A stretch of 64,000 nt of DNA from the NCBI GenBank assembly GCA_947359465.1, contig OX375872.1, forward strand, positions 134,342,011 through 134,406,010, in the 5' to 3' direction. Under the pieces are notes generated by a model. The model did not search any database. It saw only the letters and a program-made list of their open reading frames with translations, and had not been told where the DNA came from. This DNA comes from Metellina segmentata (Eukaryota; Arthropoda; Arachnida; Araneae; Tetragnathidae). Of this stretch, positions 10,390 through 22,600 are shown in pieces. Numbering within the stretch: position 1 is the stretch's first letter; each line of letters opens with the position of its first letter. The translations under genes were made by a program, and so were the position numbers.

Positions 10390-11725
10390 GAAAGAAAACC
10401 TTAACCATCTCGAAAATACTTTCAGATGAGAAAGATTCTGGGACCCCCAATTTGGAATGATCATGTTAAAGACATCCTGAAATCTATTTGCAAAATCATC
10501 TTTAAGTGCTTCCAAATGCTGGACAAATACCAGAATGTCATCATCCTGTTTCCACAGAGGAAAGATTTGGAAACTGATAGGATTGTCTTCGACACAAATT
10601 TCGTTTGTACGAGGCAAGTTTTGACACAAACGCAGAAATAGTTGCCTTTGCTTTGATGAAATTCAGAGTATCTCCTTGCAGTTGTAGATTCGTTTCATTA
10701 AATTTATTATATAAATCAGTTAAATAAGCTATATCATTCTTAAATTTCAATAAATTATCTCTTAACGAATCAACTTTGTTTTCATAAAACGTTATAACTG
10801 CGTCATAGAGGTCATTCAATATTTTTAGACAGGTACCCTTTGATAGGCAACGATCTTCTGTGTGCAATAGTAAAGATTGAGATCTTCGTCGTTTTCGAAA
10901 CAATCTATCATTGAGAGTATTACTTCTGATCTTGTTAACTGTTGTAACTACATACTGTAGTCAGCAATGGAGGCGATCATTAAGGTTTTTTGCACCCACA
11001 TGTTGTCTGTAAATTACACAATGCAAGTAGACTACATTTTTTTTTTGGTGGGGGTATCACCTTTTTTAAATATGAAATCAACCCACGGTATCGTCTAACC
11101 ATTGCCGGAGCACCATGAATAGCAACGGACATGATATTATACAGAGGAATACCTTTTTCTTTAAAATAGTGTTCCGATAGGCCAAACATAGATTTCCCTA
11201 TAGTATCAGTTTCAAATTTTTCGGCGAATAATAGCTCTGGTCAAATTTTTTCATATTTTATGAAGCGAACGTTAGCAGGAAGTAAAGACTCATTGTTTGG
11301 TAAAGTAGATTCATCGAGCTGTAAAGAAAACTCGGTAGTCTTCAAAAAATCAGTAAAGAACTCTCCACATCCTAAGACATTTTGTCTATTCGTCTCTGTA
11401 TTGTATTATTTCTTGATGAGATTTCTTAGTAATATCAAACGGTAACATGCGCACAGTACAGTGCACAGAACCTCACTCACAGCTGGCAGTATCAATTCTT
11501 ATCCAATAGTAAGCGGGTTTATTCGATTTAGCAATAAGCAAGTAAATGTTGGAAAAGGCACGTAACCCATCATCATCTTGTTTCGATGCCGCTGAAAACA
11601 TACCAGCTAAAGTTGAACGTCTCGAATGTTGTTCTTTGAGCATTTGAAAGTAAGATAAATTTTCATCTTTTCTATCCGGATGTGTTTTGGTCAAATGTTC
11701 TTCTAATAGTGAAGGTATCATGGCT
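10390..11725 (-). pseudogene. hAT transposase, ZBED5/SCAND3-like, decayed
   Basis: hAT transposases of this group also gave rise to domesticated vertebrate genes (ZBED5, FAM200). Reading the minus strand from 11721: LLEEHLTKTHPDRKDENL, the end of a BED-type zinc finger region; then RRSTLAGMFSAASKQDDDGL; then, after breaks, EFSLQLDESTLPNN near 11310 with the first catalytic Asp. FKEKGIPLYNIMSVAIHGAP follows near 11120 (Asp to His at the usual TDGAP), then LLLHTEDRCLSKGTCL near 10860, LQLQGDTLNFI near 10680, and VQHLEALKDDFANRFQDVF near 10490. The C-terminal dimerisation domain was not found. At least four frame changes or stops and the altered DGAP motif make it inactive. Family identity is high confidence from motif order; limits are approximate. 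Confidence 0.85.
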
Positions 11726-13295
11726 TTATTTGAGAAAATTCTCTGTCAAATCATGAACATTGTTAATGTCTTGTTTGTGGGTGCCTGAATAAAACCATAT
11801 TTAAAATATTTGACATTATATTATTGTCTACATTTTTCTTTGAATCCGACATGGGTCTATCTGTAAAAATAAAAACAATAAAAAAAAATCTGCTGTGGCA
11901 AGTATTCAATTATTTTTTATGTAATTTTAAAATATTTTTTACATCACATTCAGAATTTTTAAAATTTAATATTCTTTTATTTCCAACTTTTAAATATTTT
12001 TGTTTCAAAAATCTTAGATGTCGAAGTATTTGTAAACAAAAAAAATGCCTGTTTGACTCGCTTATTTAGAATGCCTTAATACTAAATGAAATAATTTTGA
12101 CTACGTTTTACAACTAAACGACTTTCCTGCATTTTTGTTTTAAAAGCCTTCAATGGATGCATAAATAAGTGAAATCACCCACTTCCTTTTGACACTGTCA
12201 ATACTTGTACCCACTACTTATATATTTAATCAAAGCCGTTTTCAGTTAAAACATTGAACAGCAAAATATATGATTTCAAACTAACTTTAAGGCTGTTCTA
12301 AATTTAATAAATTTTAGAAAATATCATATTTGATGCATTTCTACAATCTTATGCTATGAATTTAGTAATGTTATGATGTTAAAATTATACAAATACTTAT
12401 ATTTATTCACAAAAAATCAGGACATTTTTATCAGTTTTTCATATTTATTCATGCAATATCTGTTGCTTTTATGAAAAGATTTTAGTGTCAGATAGTTACT
12501 GAAATCGTTTCATTCATCAAAGGGGGTCTCTGTACTGGTGACATATTAAGATATTTGATCATGAACATAATAACAATTAGTTTATTCACAGTAAATAATG
12601 TAATCAAAATGTGTCAACAGCAAATTGGAATAGATTATTATAGAATATTTATCCACCATTATGACATCCAAAATCAAAGTTAATTTGATTCCTTAGAGAT
12701 GTGAGACAATAATGTTAAGAAAACTATTTTCGTCATTTCCTTAGTGTTGGAATACAAATTAACAACTGCAAAAAGGAGTTTTGAAAACGTACGAAAGAAA
12801 ATGTTATTACAAACGAATACTAATAATTTGTCGATTTTAAATTCATTAAAATATGTTTATCGTCATATTTTAAAAATAGTGCGGCTTGCATTTTGTTTAA
12901 CAATATAATCGAAAGTAAAAATATTTCCTAGAAAGTCAACAAGCCTTCTTTGATTGCTGCTTATAATGAAGTATTAGGTGAGTCTGAGTAAGATGTAGAG
13001 CTACATTACGGCTGCTAGATAACTGCACCGCTTTCTTAAGAAACCGTAGCTTTACGTTAATTAAAATATCTACCTACCTCTCGTCCGGTGCACCAATCAG
13101 ATGATGATTGTTCGTTTCCTATGCTAAGATTTACGTTACTACACTTTTGATAACATAATCTTGGGTCGTTGTGTCGTTCCAGTGTTATGTTAATTAAAAA
13201 AATATCAATTCTATAATCCATAATCATGGGCACATAAGATGCTACCATTGCTCACTTTACGTTTTCCTCACTTTAGTTATATTTCCTTTATGGAG
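11726..13295. other. AT-rich stretch, no gene recognised
   Basis: Long A/T runs and no long frames. At 13030-13056 there is a lone copy of the TIR arm of the 8730-9486 element (CTTTCTTAAGAAACCG, then TAGCTTTACG). The segment 13080-13260 resembles 34650-34785 (ACCAATCAGATGATGA, CTCGTTTCCTA-type, ACCATTGCTCAC), so it is an interspersed repeat. Confidence 0.4.
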
Positions 13296-13690
13296 TGGAG
13301 TATCAACTGAGGTGATAACCTCGTCATCTGATCATGGCTCAAAATTATGAGGTGTTTGTCTTCAGATCTTACTCTTTGGGAGGGATTCCAGACTGTCGTT
13401 TTTTTGATAATCCTATTGCTCCATTGGGGAGTTAATTTTTTGCATTAACACCATACTATAGACATTTCTGTCACGTGGAATGAAGGTAATAGTTGTGTTT
13501 CTGTGATTGTATTTATTTCCTGTACGTATGCTGAACGTGACATCATTTGGCACGCTTTCCAAATACGATTTTCGTCTTCTAACCGTAGCTCCAAATTAAA
13601 TGGAGATGTTCTCGGATCGTTTCCTTTGGATTTGATCCCCGACTGTCTTCAATAGCCTTGTGTGTTGCTCCAGTGTGATGTTAATGAAAA
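13296..13690 (+). mobile_element. Two decayed SINE 1 tails
   Basis: About 13296-13440 carries GGAGTGGAGTATCAACTGAG, then CTCGTCATCTGATCATGGCT, then a decayed CAATAGCCC region. About 13600-13690 repeats the last part of the tail (CCTTGTGTGTTGCTCCAGTG). Both are diverged and non-coding. Confidence 0.6.
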
Positions 13691-14120
13691 TACATCTTTC
13701 TCAAACATGATTTCAAAGACTAGCCAAGAAGAATGCATTCCGAATTTACATGGGTAATTGTTGATTGGGCAACCTTAGTTAAATATATTACGCCAAACGG
13801 TGAAAAACAAATTTTAACGTATACCGATTTGTTTTACTAGAGAGCATTTGGACAGCTCAAGTAAAATCAACGTAGACCATTTGGTTTGCTTGCTCGCACT
13901 GAAAATTTATCTCATACAAGGGTTATGCATCAACAAACGAAAAGCAAACGGTTTCATAAAAAAATTAAAAGATAACACAAACAAGTATCATGTAAAAATA
14001 ACCGAACATCGTTAAAACGATGATCACTGAAAATTGTTTGCAACCGGAAATACGTTTTCTTCTTGTTGTAGTTGTTTTGTTCATACCTTCTCACGGATAA
14101 AATCTAGACAACAAAAAGAC
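13500..14120 (+). repeat. Dispersed repeat, partner at 30040-30430
   Basis: Shares ordered blocks with 30040-30430: TTTCCTGTACGTATG-type versus TTTCTTGTACGTATTG, CAAATACGATTTTCGT versus CGAATACGATTTCTGT, TAATTGTTGATTGGG versus TAATTGTTGGGTC, and GAGAGCATTTGGACAG versus GAGAGCATTTAGGCAG. The origin is unknown. No ORF is conserved between the two, so it is probably a non-coding transposon body. Confidence 0.5.
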
Positions 14121-15801
14121 TTTCACCGACGACCGTAGCCTATACATGTGTTTCTTTGTTTACGTTTACACTGTTTGTTTACGTTATTTGTTTTCGTCCG
14201 TTGGTTGATGTATGTTTTGAAAAGTCAATTATTTTCAAATCTACAACTTTTAATATAGTTAAAATTTCTTTCAGATCGAATTGCCAAACAAAGCGTCTTG
14301 ATGGTCCTCTACTAAGAAGCATGAATGAAACTTCAATCCAGTTCCTAAAGAGTTCTCTGCAATGTCATAAGTAACATGATTTATAATTATTTTCATTGAA
14401 AATTCAGTTTTGCTAAACTATTTTTTCATACTTCCATAAAAAACGTTTGTTTTTCTCATAAAACGCACTGGTTGTTTTGAATCTAAAACTTATGAATGAT
14501 TTGGTCATTTATACAACTTCCTATTCAACAATTTCAAAGTGTATATGCTTATCTGATTGAATATGCCTCAGCATATATTTTTAAAACCAAAATTAACTGG
14601 GAACGAAGGCAAAAATGGCACTGTAAGTCGTGAAAGTGCAACATCTTGCTATAAGTTTAAAAAAAGAAACATTTCCAGGGAAATTTCGATAAACTATCAA
14701 TGTCAGGACCTGTACCGTGATGGTTAATTAAACAGACGGATAACTTTTTCAACTTAAACAACAACCTACCCCCCTCCATTACATATGAACAAATGATAAA
14801 AATGCACGTTTACGAACTAGAAATACACTGTATATACAACTATTTTATTTTACAGAAACAAACAAAATACTATTTACAAGAAGTCAGAAGATGACAAAAA
14901 AAAAAAAAAATTAGGAGCCAGGACCCTTGCAATACAAATACTAATATTTTTTCGAATGATGAGTATATCGCAGAACTCATTACACACGCACATAGTGAAT
15001 AATATGCTATTTATAGTGTAACTGAGGCAATAAAAAATAACTATTATTATCTACATAAGACATTTTTCTCCATTTTTTATCTTTTATGGTCTAAAAATCA
15101 AATTTTTTTCATGAAAAATAAACCTTTGTTACAGAAACAGAAAATCTAGGTGCCAGACCAATTTTTTTAGGCGCCATGGTGACCAGGATTTGTTGTGCCC
15201 TGCATTACATACAGTATAATATTACTTCTCAGCCACAACTGAAACTGACCATTTGTGCAATAGCTAGGCGGACCAAGAACGTGACTCATCAATAGAGCAA
15301 TAGTGCGCCTCTCCGGCACCTCCGCCATTCGGCATTAAAGCGAGGAGGATTTTCTGCAGCAATCTGGTTACTGTACTTTAATCACAGTATGTATGTGTGT
15401 ACGTACTAATGACTCTGAATATTTAATTAACTTTTAATACTGAACTGACGGTTAACAGAAACTGATTTTTAATCAAAGTTTCACAGAACTTTTATTCAAC
15501 TAAAAAAATCTATTTGAATAGACTATAAAAGAAAGTGATGATAATTTGTCTTGTCAAACGTTTTTGCAAGTATAACAGCATATTCTGTCACTGGGTTGGC
15601 AGCCAAGCTAATTATTGTGCTGGTTTTGAATCTTGGTCAAGCCATGGATGTTCACAGTGGTTCGGAATACACTTGTAAATCCGGATCTAATTTGTCCTTG
15701 TGTTGCCAAAATTCACTGTTTATAAAAAACAAAACCTAAAACTGCCAATTTAGTTTGTTTCTTGCCCTTACTGCATCATCTAATATATTAGCTTAGCTAA
15801 T
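14121..15801. other. Intergenic stretch, no gene recognised
   Basis: The frames at 14156-14374 and 15551-15739 are short and lack recognisable domains. The segment 15165-15350 is less AT-rich (AGGCGCCATGGTGACC near 15170) but gives no readable protein. Confidence 0.35.
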
Positions 15802-15805
15802 TTAA

Positions 15806-16782
15806 CCCGAGAGCAGGCGCGCGAAAAAAAGCAACGGAAGTAGGCGCGCAGGGTATCTCATACCCAAACTTTTTCATTGCTCCTTACAATCATAAATACT
15901 GTGCAAAATTTTTTTATAATTAAATTAAAGCAGAAAATACATCTAATAACATTTTTAATTTCGTTTGTTGCCCAAAGATCAGTAATGATCACATGAAAGG
16001 ATTTGTGAACACAATTAAATAAAAGTCCTATAAACGCTTTCATTTCAGCTCTCATAGTACCTCTTGTTTCAGCTCTTGTAGATTTCGCATCTCGTTCTCG
16101 TGAAAAACGATCTGAAATCGATGCAATGTAAATGTTAGTGCAGTTCACTACATCTTTCAACATTTTATAAGAAGTTTCCAAGATTGTAACGGTGTTCTAA
16201 CATCTCTTGAAAAAGCTGTGTTTCCAATAAATTTCATTATTTTATTTTTTTCTGAAACTCGCACATTAGTTCGAAATTTTTTTTTTTTTTACATGTTGTT
16301 ATTTCATCTTGTCTAACATAGAAATCATTTTCATTTGACGAATCTATATCTATTTCAATATCTGTGTCACCGTCTGTTGATGAATCATAATTCCTATTAT
16401 ATTCTTCTTCATCATCAAATTTCTTCTTCGTCATCAAACAAAAATTCTTCGTCCGTCGAAACTGTTTTTATTTCAATAAAAGTTTTCAAATGCTTCATTT
16501 CTTCGTCGTACATGAGATTACGTACCATATTTGCAAGGTGTGTGGGTGCCATGACGGAAAAAATCTTGAGTGGCAAGGATGGGCGCGCTGTGTATAATAT
16601 ACCCGAAACACAAAATACCGGAATTTCTATTTTTAGAATTCGCCTGCTGACCTGTCCTGTCCAAGGTCATGACCCTACATTCAGCTACACTGAGATTCGT
16701 CCACTTTTAAATGAGGGGTCGAGAAATAGACAGAACAAAAGATGGGCGCAGGTATGTCACACCCTGCGCGCCCGTTCCCGGG
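15806..16782 (-). mobile_element. piggyBac element 1, internally deleted, TTAA-flanked
   Basis: TTAA lies at 15802-15805 and again at 16783-16786. The termini are inverted: CCCGAGAGCAGGCGCGC at the left, and the complement of CCCGGGAACGGGCGCGC at the right. TTAA duplication and a CCC start are hallmarks of piggyBac. GC-rich subterminal repeats follow each end (GGCGCGCAGGGTATCTCATA at 15843-15862, its relative near the right end, and GGGCGCGCTGTGTATAATAT near 16580). They may be transposase binding sites. At 977 bp it is too short to encode a full transposase. Confidence 0.88.
15858..16437 (-). pseudogene. piggyBac transposase, N-terminal remnant
   Basis: The minus strand opens with an acidic stretch (DSSTDGDTDIEIDIDSS, 16437-16237), as is common at piggyBac N-termini. 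It then reads NCTNIYIASISDRFSRERDA and EMKAFIGLLFNCVHKS near 16040, with TDLWATNEI near 15975, the start of the conserved domain. A frame break separates the two parts and the catalytic core beyond is deleted, so the product is inactive. The upstream position next to the right terminus is as expected for a gene starting near that end. Confidence 0.82.
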
Positions 16783-16786
16783 TTAA

Positions 16787-17018
16787 CACTCCGGGTGGTT
16801 TATATTCACTTTGAAAACTGCTTTGTAGTGATCAGCCTCTGATACATAAGTCCTGTTCCAAATTGTCACCAGTTCTGGGCAAGGGACAATTTGTTTCTAT
16901 ACTTGAATCTTTATTCCCTCCAAGTAATAGAGGAGTTTCATCTCCACAAGGCATCTCGTCCTTAACGCAAAACTTTCCAGATCTAGGACGAGAAACCTCG
17001 TCGAAACACTTGGAGGGT
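16787..17018. repeat. Palindrome repeat family C, copy 2, with TTAA at both ends
   Basis: Begins CACTCCGGGTGGTTTATATT after the TTAA at 16783-16786 and ends AACACTTGGAGGG before the TTAA at 17019-17022. The right part carries GGACGAGAAACCTCGTCG, a degenerate copy of the family palindrome. Its left TTAA is the same one that bounds piggyBac element 1. The flanks suggest mobilisation by a piggyBac-type transposase. Confidence 0.65.
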
Positions 17019-18099
17019 TAACAAATATGCTGTGATTCTTACTGTTAGATTGGTGTTAGATTTGCCAGAGAATGCTCAGTAATTTATCTCAATAGAAAGG
17101 TCATTTCCAAAATATGTATCATAAACATGATGAACATGATCTATTGAATTCCCATTTATATGCATAATCAAGTTTTGTAGTGTTAACTATTAAGGCTGGT
17201 TATTACATAATAAATGAAAGCAAATAGGGTTTTTCTCTGACCATTGATTTCTTTTAAACTTCATCAAATAATCAACTATTTCTCATTCTGTGATAGACAA
17301 GTGTGTTTGAATACTAGCTACTCAATATTAGTCATTTTCGCTGACAGAATCAAGATTTGTTTGTTAAAGCCTCTTATATCTGCCAAGTTTTATTTCTGCT
17401 AGTGTTATATGCATCACGTTTGCATAGAAGTTAATTATAGAATTTGCACCTTTCATGATAATCTATTCCATGTAACAAAAAACTAAATACATTTATGTAT
17501 GCTGGAAAAATATTTAACAGATCGCATCAAAATTGTGACTTAATACTTTTTGTTCTTTATATTTAACAAAATAACCACATATTTTGTTCCTAAAATTACG
17601 TTTCATTTCATAGAATATTTAATCAAATGTTTTTCTCATGATATATGAATACAATTTTAAAAACTAAATGCTGAAGTTCTGTGTATCATAATAACTTATT
17701 ACTTTAAGATGTCAACTTTGTGGAGCTTTTGGACAAATAGCCAAAGTGATAGTTTGAAAAGGAAATGAATAAGAATTTTCCTGATTTAATTAAATAAACT
17801 GAAGATAGTTCAAAAAGTTGGGATGATTGCATCTTCAAGTAAAAAGTAAGACTTTTTTTGAAGAATTAAAACTTATATTTTGCTGTTAATGTTTCTGATT
17901 TTTTTTCATGCTTGACAAACATGTGCTAAAGGTTTATTTATTTTATTTTAACTATTAATTGCTTCTCACATTTTGCACCCTCTCAAGAAATATCACAGCT
18001 TAAAATGGAAATTTGATTGTTTTAAGTACAGTAAATTATATTAACCTTGGAACGAACACAAATACACACAAATGTTATTTTTCTTATGTTCTGTCAATT

Positions 18100-18345
18100 G
18101 AACATCAATCATTATGACACTACCAAGGATTATTTTGAACCATTTTGCCTTACCCTGGTGTACCATGGGGATGGATTCACTTTACATTTCGCTTGCAACC
18201 AGACATTCTCAACCCAACCTGTTTATAAAGCATCCACACATTCATTCCAAATGGACTAACATTGATGCCTTATCCTGGATTCAATCTAGAAACATTTTGA
18301 TATAGAAGCCAGCATTCTGACCACTAGATCAATTGATTGACTAGT
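18100..18345 (-). mobile_element. Ancient CpG-decayed SINE 1 copy
   Basis: On the minus strand it reads GATCTAGTGGTCAGAATGCT (A-box region) and then CTAGATTGAATCCAGGATAA (B-box region). These correspond to TATAGTGGTTAAGGTGTT and GGTTCGAATCCGGG of young SINE 1 copies. Every CG of the young sequence has become TG or CA here. That fits long methylation-driven decay in this CpG-poor block. Confidence 0.55.
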
Positions 18346-19513
18346 CAGGGTGGATAACAAACATGGAAATCAAATTAGTCTATGCTACAAATTGTTACTA
18401 AAGAAATGGAATTTTGCAAAATTAAAGTTGAGAAGTGAAATATATAATTATAGATTTTCAATTTTTTGCCATTCCAGTTTGAGCTGTATTGCTTTTCTCA
18501 AGAAGGTTTAAATTCCATTAATATATAGGTTTCCTTTCTCTCTATACAATTTGCTACTTATGACTGCATTTACTCGTCTACTAAAATAATTCCAGTACTT
18601 AAGATAACTGGCTTTGTTTATTGACAATACTTTTTATACAATTTGAAAGTTAAATAAAATTTGCATAAAGTTGATATTTGCATAATTACAAATCAAGAAA
18701 TGCTAACAAGTTGCAAAAGACTACTTGATACCATATTTCAACTATTTGTGACAGTTTTACTTTTTAACTGGGTGAAAGTTTTAACAATCATTGCAGCAAA
18801 TATAAATTGTTTGATCCTAGACTACAAACTAATTCTTTCAAGTTCCCTGGCTTAAGGTCTGGTGAGACAATTACAAATGAAAAGAAATATAACAAAGTTC
18901 CTTTAAAATGCATAAATACAGATGACAAATCTTTTCCCCTGTAACTTTACAAACTTTGATGAAAATTCAAACATTTATCCAAGAAATCTATTGGAAGGGC
19001 TTGGAATGACATATTGATTAGCCACTTTTCAAATTGTTAGGGCAATTTTTAAGTATTAAAAAATTACGGTTAGTAAGGGTTTATTTCACAATTCAAAAGG
19101 TCATGTTTTACTAAACTTTTAAAAATGAAGCCCTCATTCAATTAATCAAATTCTTTTGATTTTATTGAATTATTGTTTAAATTTTTTCCATCATGGAATA
19201 TATTTAGGTGAGATGTAACTATTTTTACCCTGAACAATTCAATTGCAATAAAGCTACTTGTGGCTATTTATTCAATAAAACAATTTCTATTTTTAAGATA
19301 GATGGTTCTTTTGTTTGTTTAAAACTTTATATTTCTGTTTAATATCCAGGGATTTGGTAAAGTTTTATGAGTAATTTTTCATATTGATTTAAATTTTACT
19401 AAAACAAAGGAAATTATATTAAAACAAAGGAATTTTCAATTTCAAACTTGTGTGAATGGATGTGTGATTTTGCTGAGTGATGGATAAAACAGCTTTATAT
19501 GGGTCACTTTTGT

Positions 19514-19692
19514 AGAGCTGTCGTGGTTCAGCAGGTTTGCCTACTGCATTAGCAACCTGCAAGTTGAAGGTAGTGCTATTTTTATTCCCAAAAAACTTAC
19601 TTTGGGAATAAAAATTGTGTGTTTGTTGACATTGTCTGTCTTGTATTTGGCCGAATGTGGCCCTTGAGCCATAAAACCTCACCTAACCAACC
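19514..19692 (+). mobile_element. SINE family 2 copy, plus strand
   Basis: The tRNA-like head is AGCTGTCGTGGTTCAGCAGG. The tail contains CTTGTATTTGGCCGAATGTG and ends GAGCCATAAAACCTCACC, matching the minus-strand SINE 2 at 545-788. A short inverted repeat, TTATTCCCAAA with TTTGGGAATAA, at about 19584-19611 interrupts it. Confidence 0.65.
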
Positions 19693-22600
19693 AACCAGGT
19701 TAATTTTGCAGATCAAAATTACAATTTGAGGTCTTGTCTTCAAAATGGAAATTAGTGTCACATTTGTCCATCTTTGTTTTTGCAAACCAGACATGCCTAG
19801 GTAATAGTTCTTTCTGAGTGAATTCTGTGAAGTAATGGCCTATGGTCCTCGAAGTGTTATAGTTTCGTTTGTGAAACACAGCAAAGAATTCAAGATTTTT
19901 CTTCCACAATGTCATCTCAATCCAATCTAACATTTTAAAGCAATGTTCTTTTATTTAATTCCAGTTGGGAAGCATTGTAAAAAATATTGTAGTCTGGATA
20001 GTATTCTGTAGTTCCTGGTTTATATATATATATATATAATTAGCATTCACAAGCGAAATAATGACTGCAGAGGGGCAAATCAAAATACCTTAATGGTGTA
20101 TATTAAATTATATGTAAATTAATTGCCTTTAATTTGTCAAAACTTGGTACTTTGTCTATTATAAACAAGATTTAAAGTGCACAACATAGCATGGAGATAG
20201 TAAATTTGTTCTTGACATATTGTAGAATTTCAGAGACTGACCAGCATAACACACACCAGATCTCATTCTGCCTGATTATTTGTAAGGGTGTTTCTTAAAT
20301 ATTCATGCACAAGAGCAGTCATTTAAGTACCAGAACTAAAAGGTGCACAATTGCATCACTCACTTCATGCGTGATACCCTAATTGATATTTAATAAAAAT
20401 AAGTCTAAAATAATTAATTTTTTTGTATGTTAAAATGCACTTGCTGGCAAATTAATGCACATTTTTGACGTAATTAAAAACTAATGTGTAAAATAATACT
20501 TATTTGTTTTGAATTACCAATATCACTGAAGAGGAACTTTTACTCCTGATTTCAATGTATATGCTGTGCATATGGAAAACGACATCTAAAGATGATGGAA
20601 TTCCTTTAGCAACTCCTTGTCTTCAGGAGTCAATGATTGATCAGATATGTGCATATGAAATCATAAGACCATATGTAGATCTTTTCAGGAGTCTCCTTCT
20701 CCATAGTGAGTTGAGCTTGTCAACGAATATAAAAAAAAGTTAGGATATTCAGAGGATATAAAATGACCCAAATCGTAAATCCCAAAGAATATGGAAACAG
20801 CTATTGTAAACCATCCTGTCTAAAGAGCTTCACAGGATGATGAGCCATGTTAGAAATGCTGAACTGTTTGCTTAAAATAATTTTACTTTTAAATTTACCT
20901 CCAACTGATTAAAAGCTACATCTTAAGAATCTACTTGAGGGATTTGCGTTCATGAATGTCTTTTTAGAAGTGTTTTTTTTATCACATGTATCTAAATCTG
21001 CAATTTTCTTTATAAATTGTAAAATTGTCTTTGCACCACAAATTTCATAAAATAAATTATATATTTTAGAAATTCACATCATCACATTTCTTGGTTTAAT
21101 CTTAGACTCGAGTATATTTCCTCATTTTCCTCAATGAATCACAATGTTTTTAAAAAGTAACAACCAGTTTTAAAATGCAGTGTCACCCTGACTTTGTCTT
21201 TACTGGACAGTTATTAGGTATAAAATATTTTTTGGTTCTCATGTTATATAGTACTTTACTGTTTATTAACTTTTATACGAAATAAAAACTAAAAAACAGA
21301 AGTAAAAGTTTAAATTACTTTAAGTTTTTGTTATATCAATGTATAATAAATTATGTTGAGTTGAAGTTCACTTGGACATAAAAATGTAATTGATTCTTGA
21401 AGTTACAATCAGTTTTATTTTTTCAAATTAAATGCAAAGGTTGCATGCATTATTAAACAGAATAACAAAAGTGTATGAATGGTTTTGTTGACTAAAAGAT
21501 AATTTTACTAAATATTATAGTAAAACTTTAATTTAAAATAAGGTATAAACAGTAAATTCAGTTCTATTTGCTTAAATAAACAACTAATTTAAAAGAATAT
21601 TCAGAAAACAGTTTGAAATGTATACAATAATTATCCTCTTATACTTTTGTCTTACTTGTGGCTTTAGAAATATTATATAGCTTTGAAGCTTAAAAAAATG
21701 AATACTTCTATCACCTGTTGATATTACTAAATTTTTGTACACATTAGCTCAGCAACATGAAAATCCCAAGTATTTTCTGCAATTTTTATAAATTTTTAGT
21801 GAAAGATAATTTGAACTAAACACTTGATCCTGTAATAAAGCATTGAAGTTCAGGCCGTTGTTTTCATTTCATGTGTTATATTGTACTTTTAGTGATAACC
21901 CCATTAAATGTATATAAAAAAATTGTTATTGATGAAGACTAGGTGAAAATTAGGATTTTTTATGATTAATTATGTGGTTTACATTTACTGCCATTTTGAA
22001 TACTGGATCTGAGGAACTTAGTGACTCCTAGTACTGTACAAAATATAATTCAGCAGATAAGACAAGGAGAATTTTTTTAAAATGACAACGTTTTTTTGTA
22101 TCTGCATCTATTTATCTACAAGTAGAATTATCTCTATTTACCTGAACGGCTGATCAAATTTCTTTAATAAAACTTCTTGTACAAGCACCATGTGGGTTTA
22201 ATACTCAAACCAAAATGGTATTGTTGCCAAACACCAGATTTCAGAGTTGATATTACAACTCTCCTAGGTTATCCTCAATGTTTCTTTGTTCAATTTAATC
22301 ACATGTTAATTATTGCAATTTGAAAGCATGCCAAAGCATTGAATTTGCTTAAATCTTCACCAAGTTCCTCAATCGTCATTGAAGATATCACAGTTAGAAC
22401 AATAACCCCGCATTTTACTCTAAAATGACCAGACCTCAGTTAAAATAATCTTAGATATGAATTAAGATCAATAATAAATTGATTTGAAGCTCAGATTGTG
22501 GTAGCAGTATAGTATATAAAAGTTGCCTCTGACAGCTATATCCAATTCTTTATAAACTAGATCCAGATTTGAAAATGAGGAAAATTTTGAAAAAACATGA

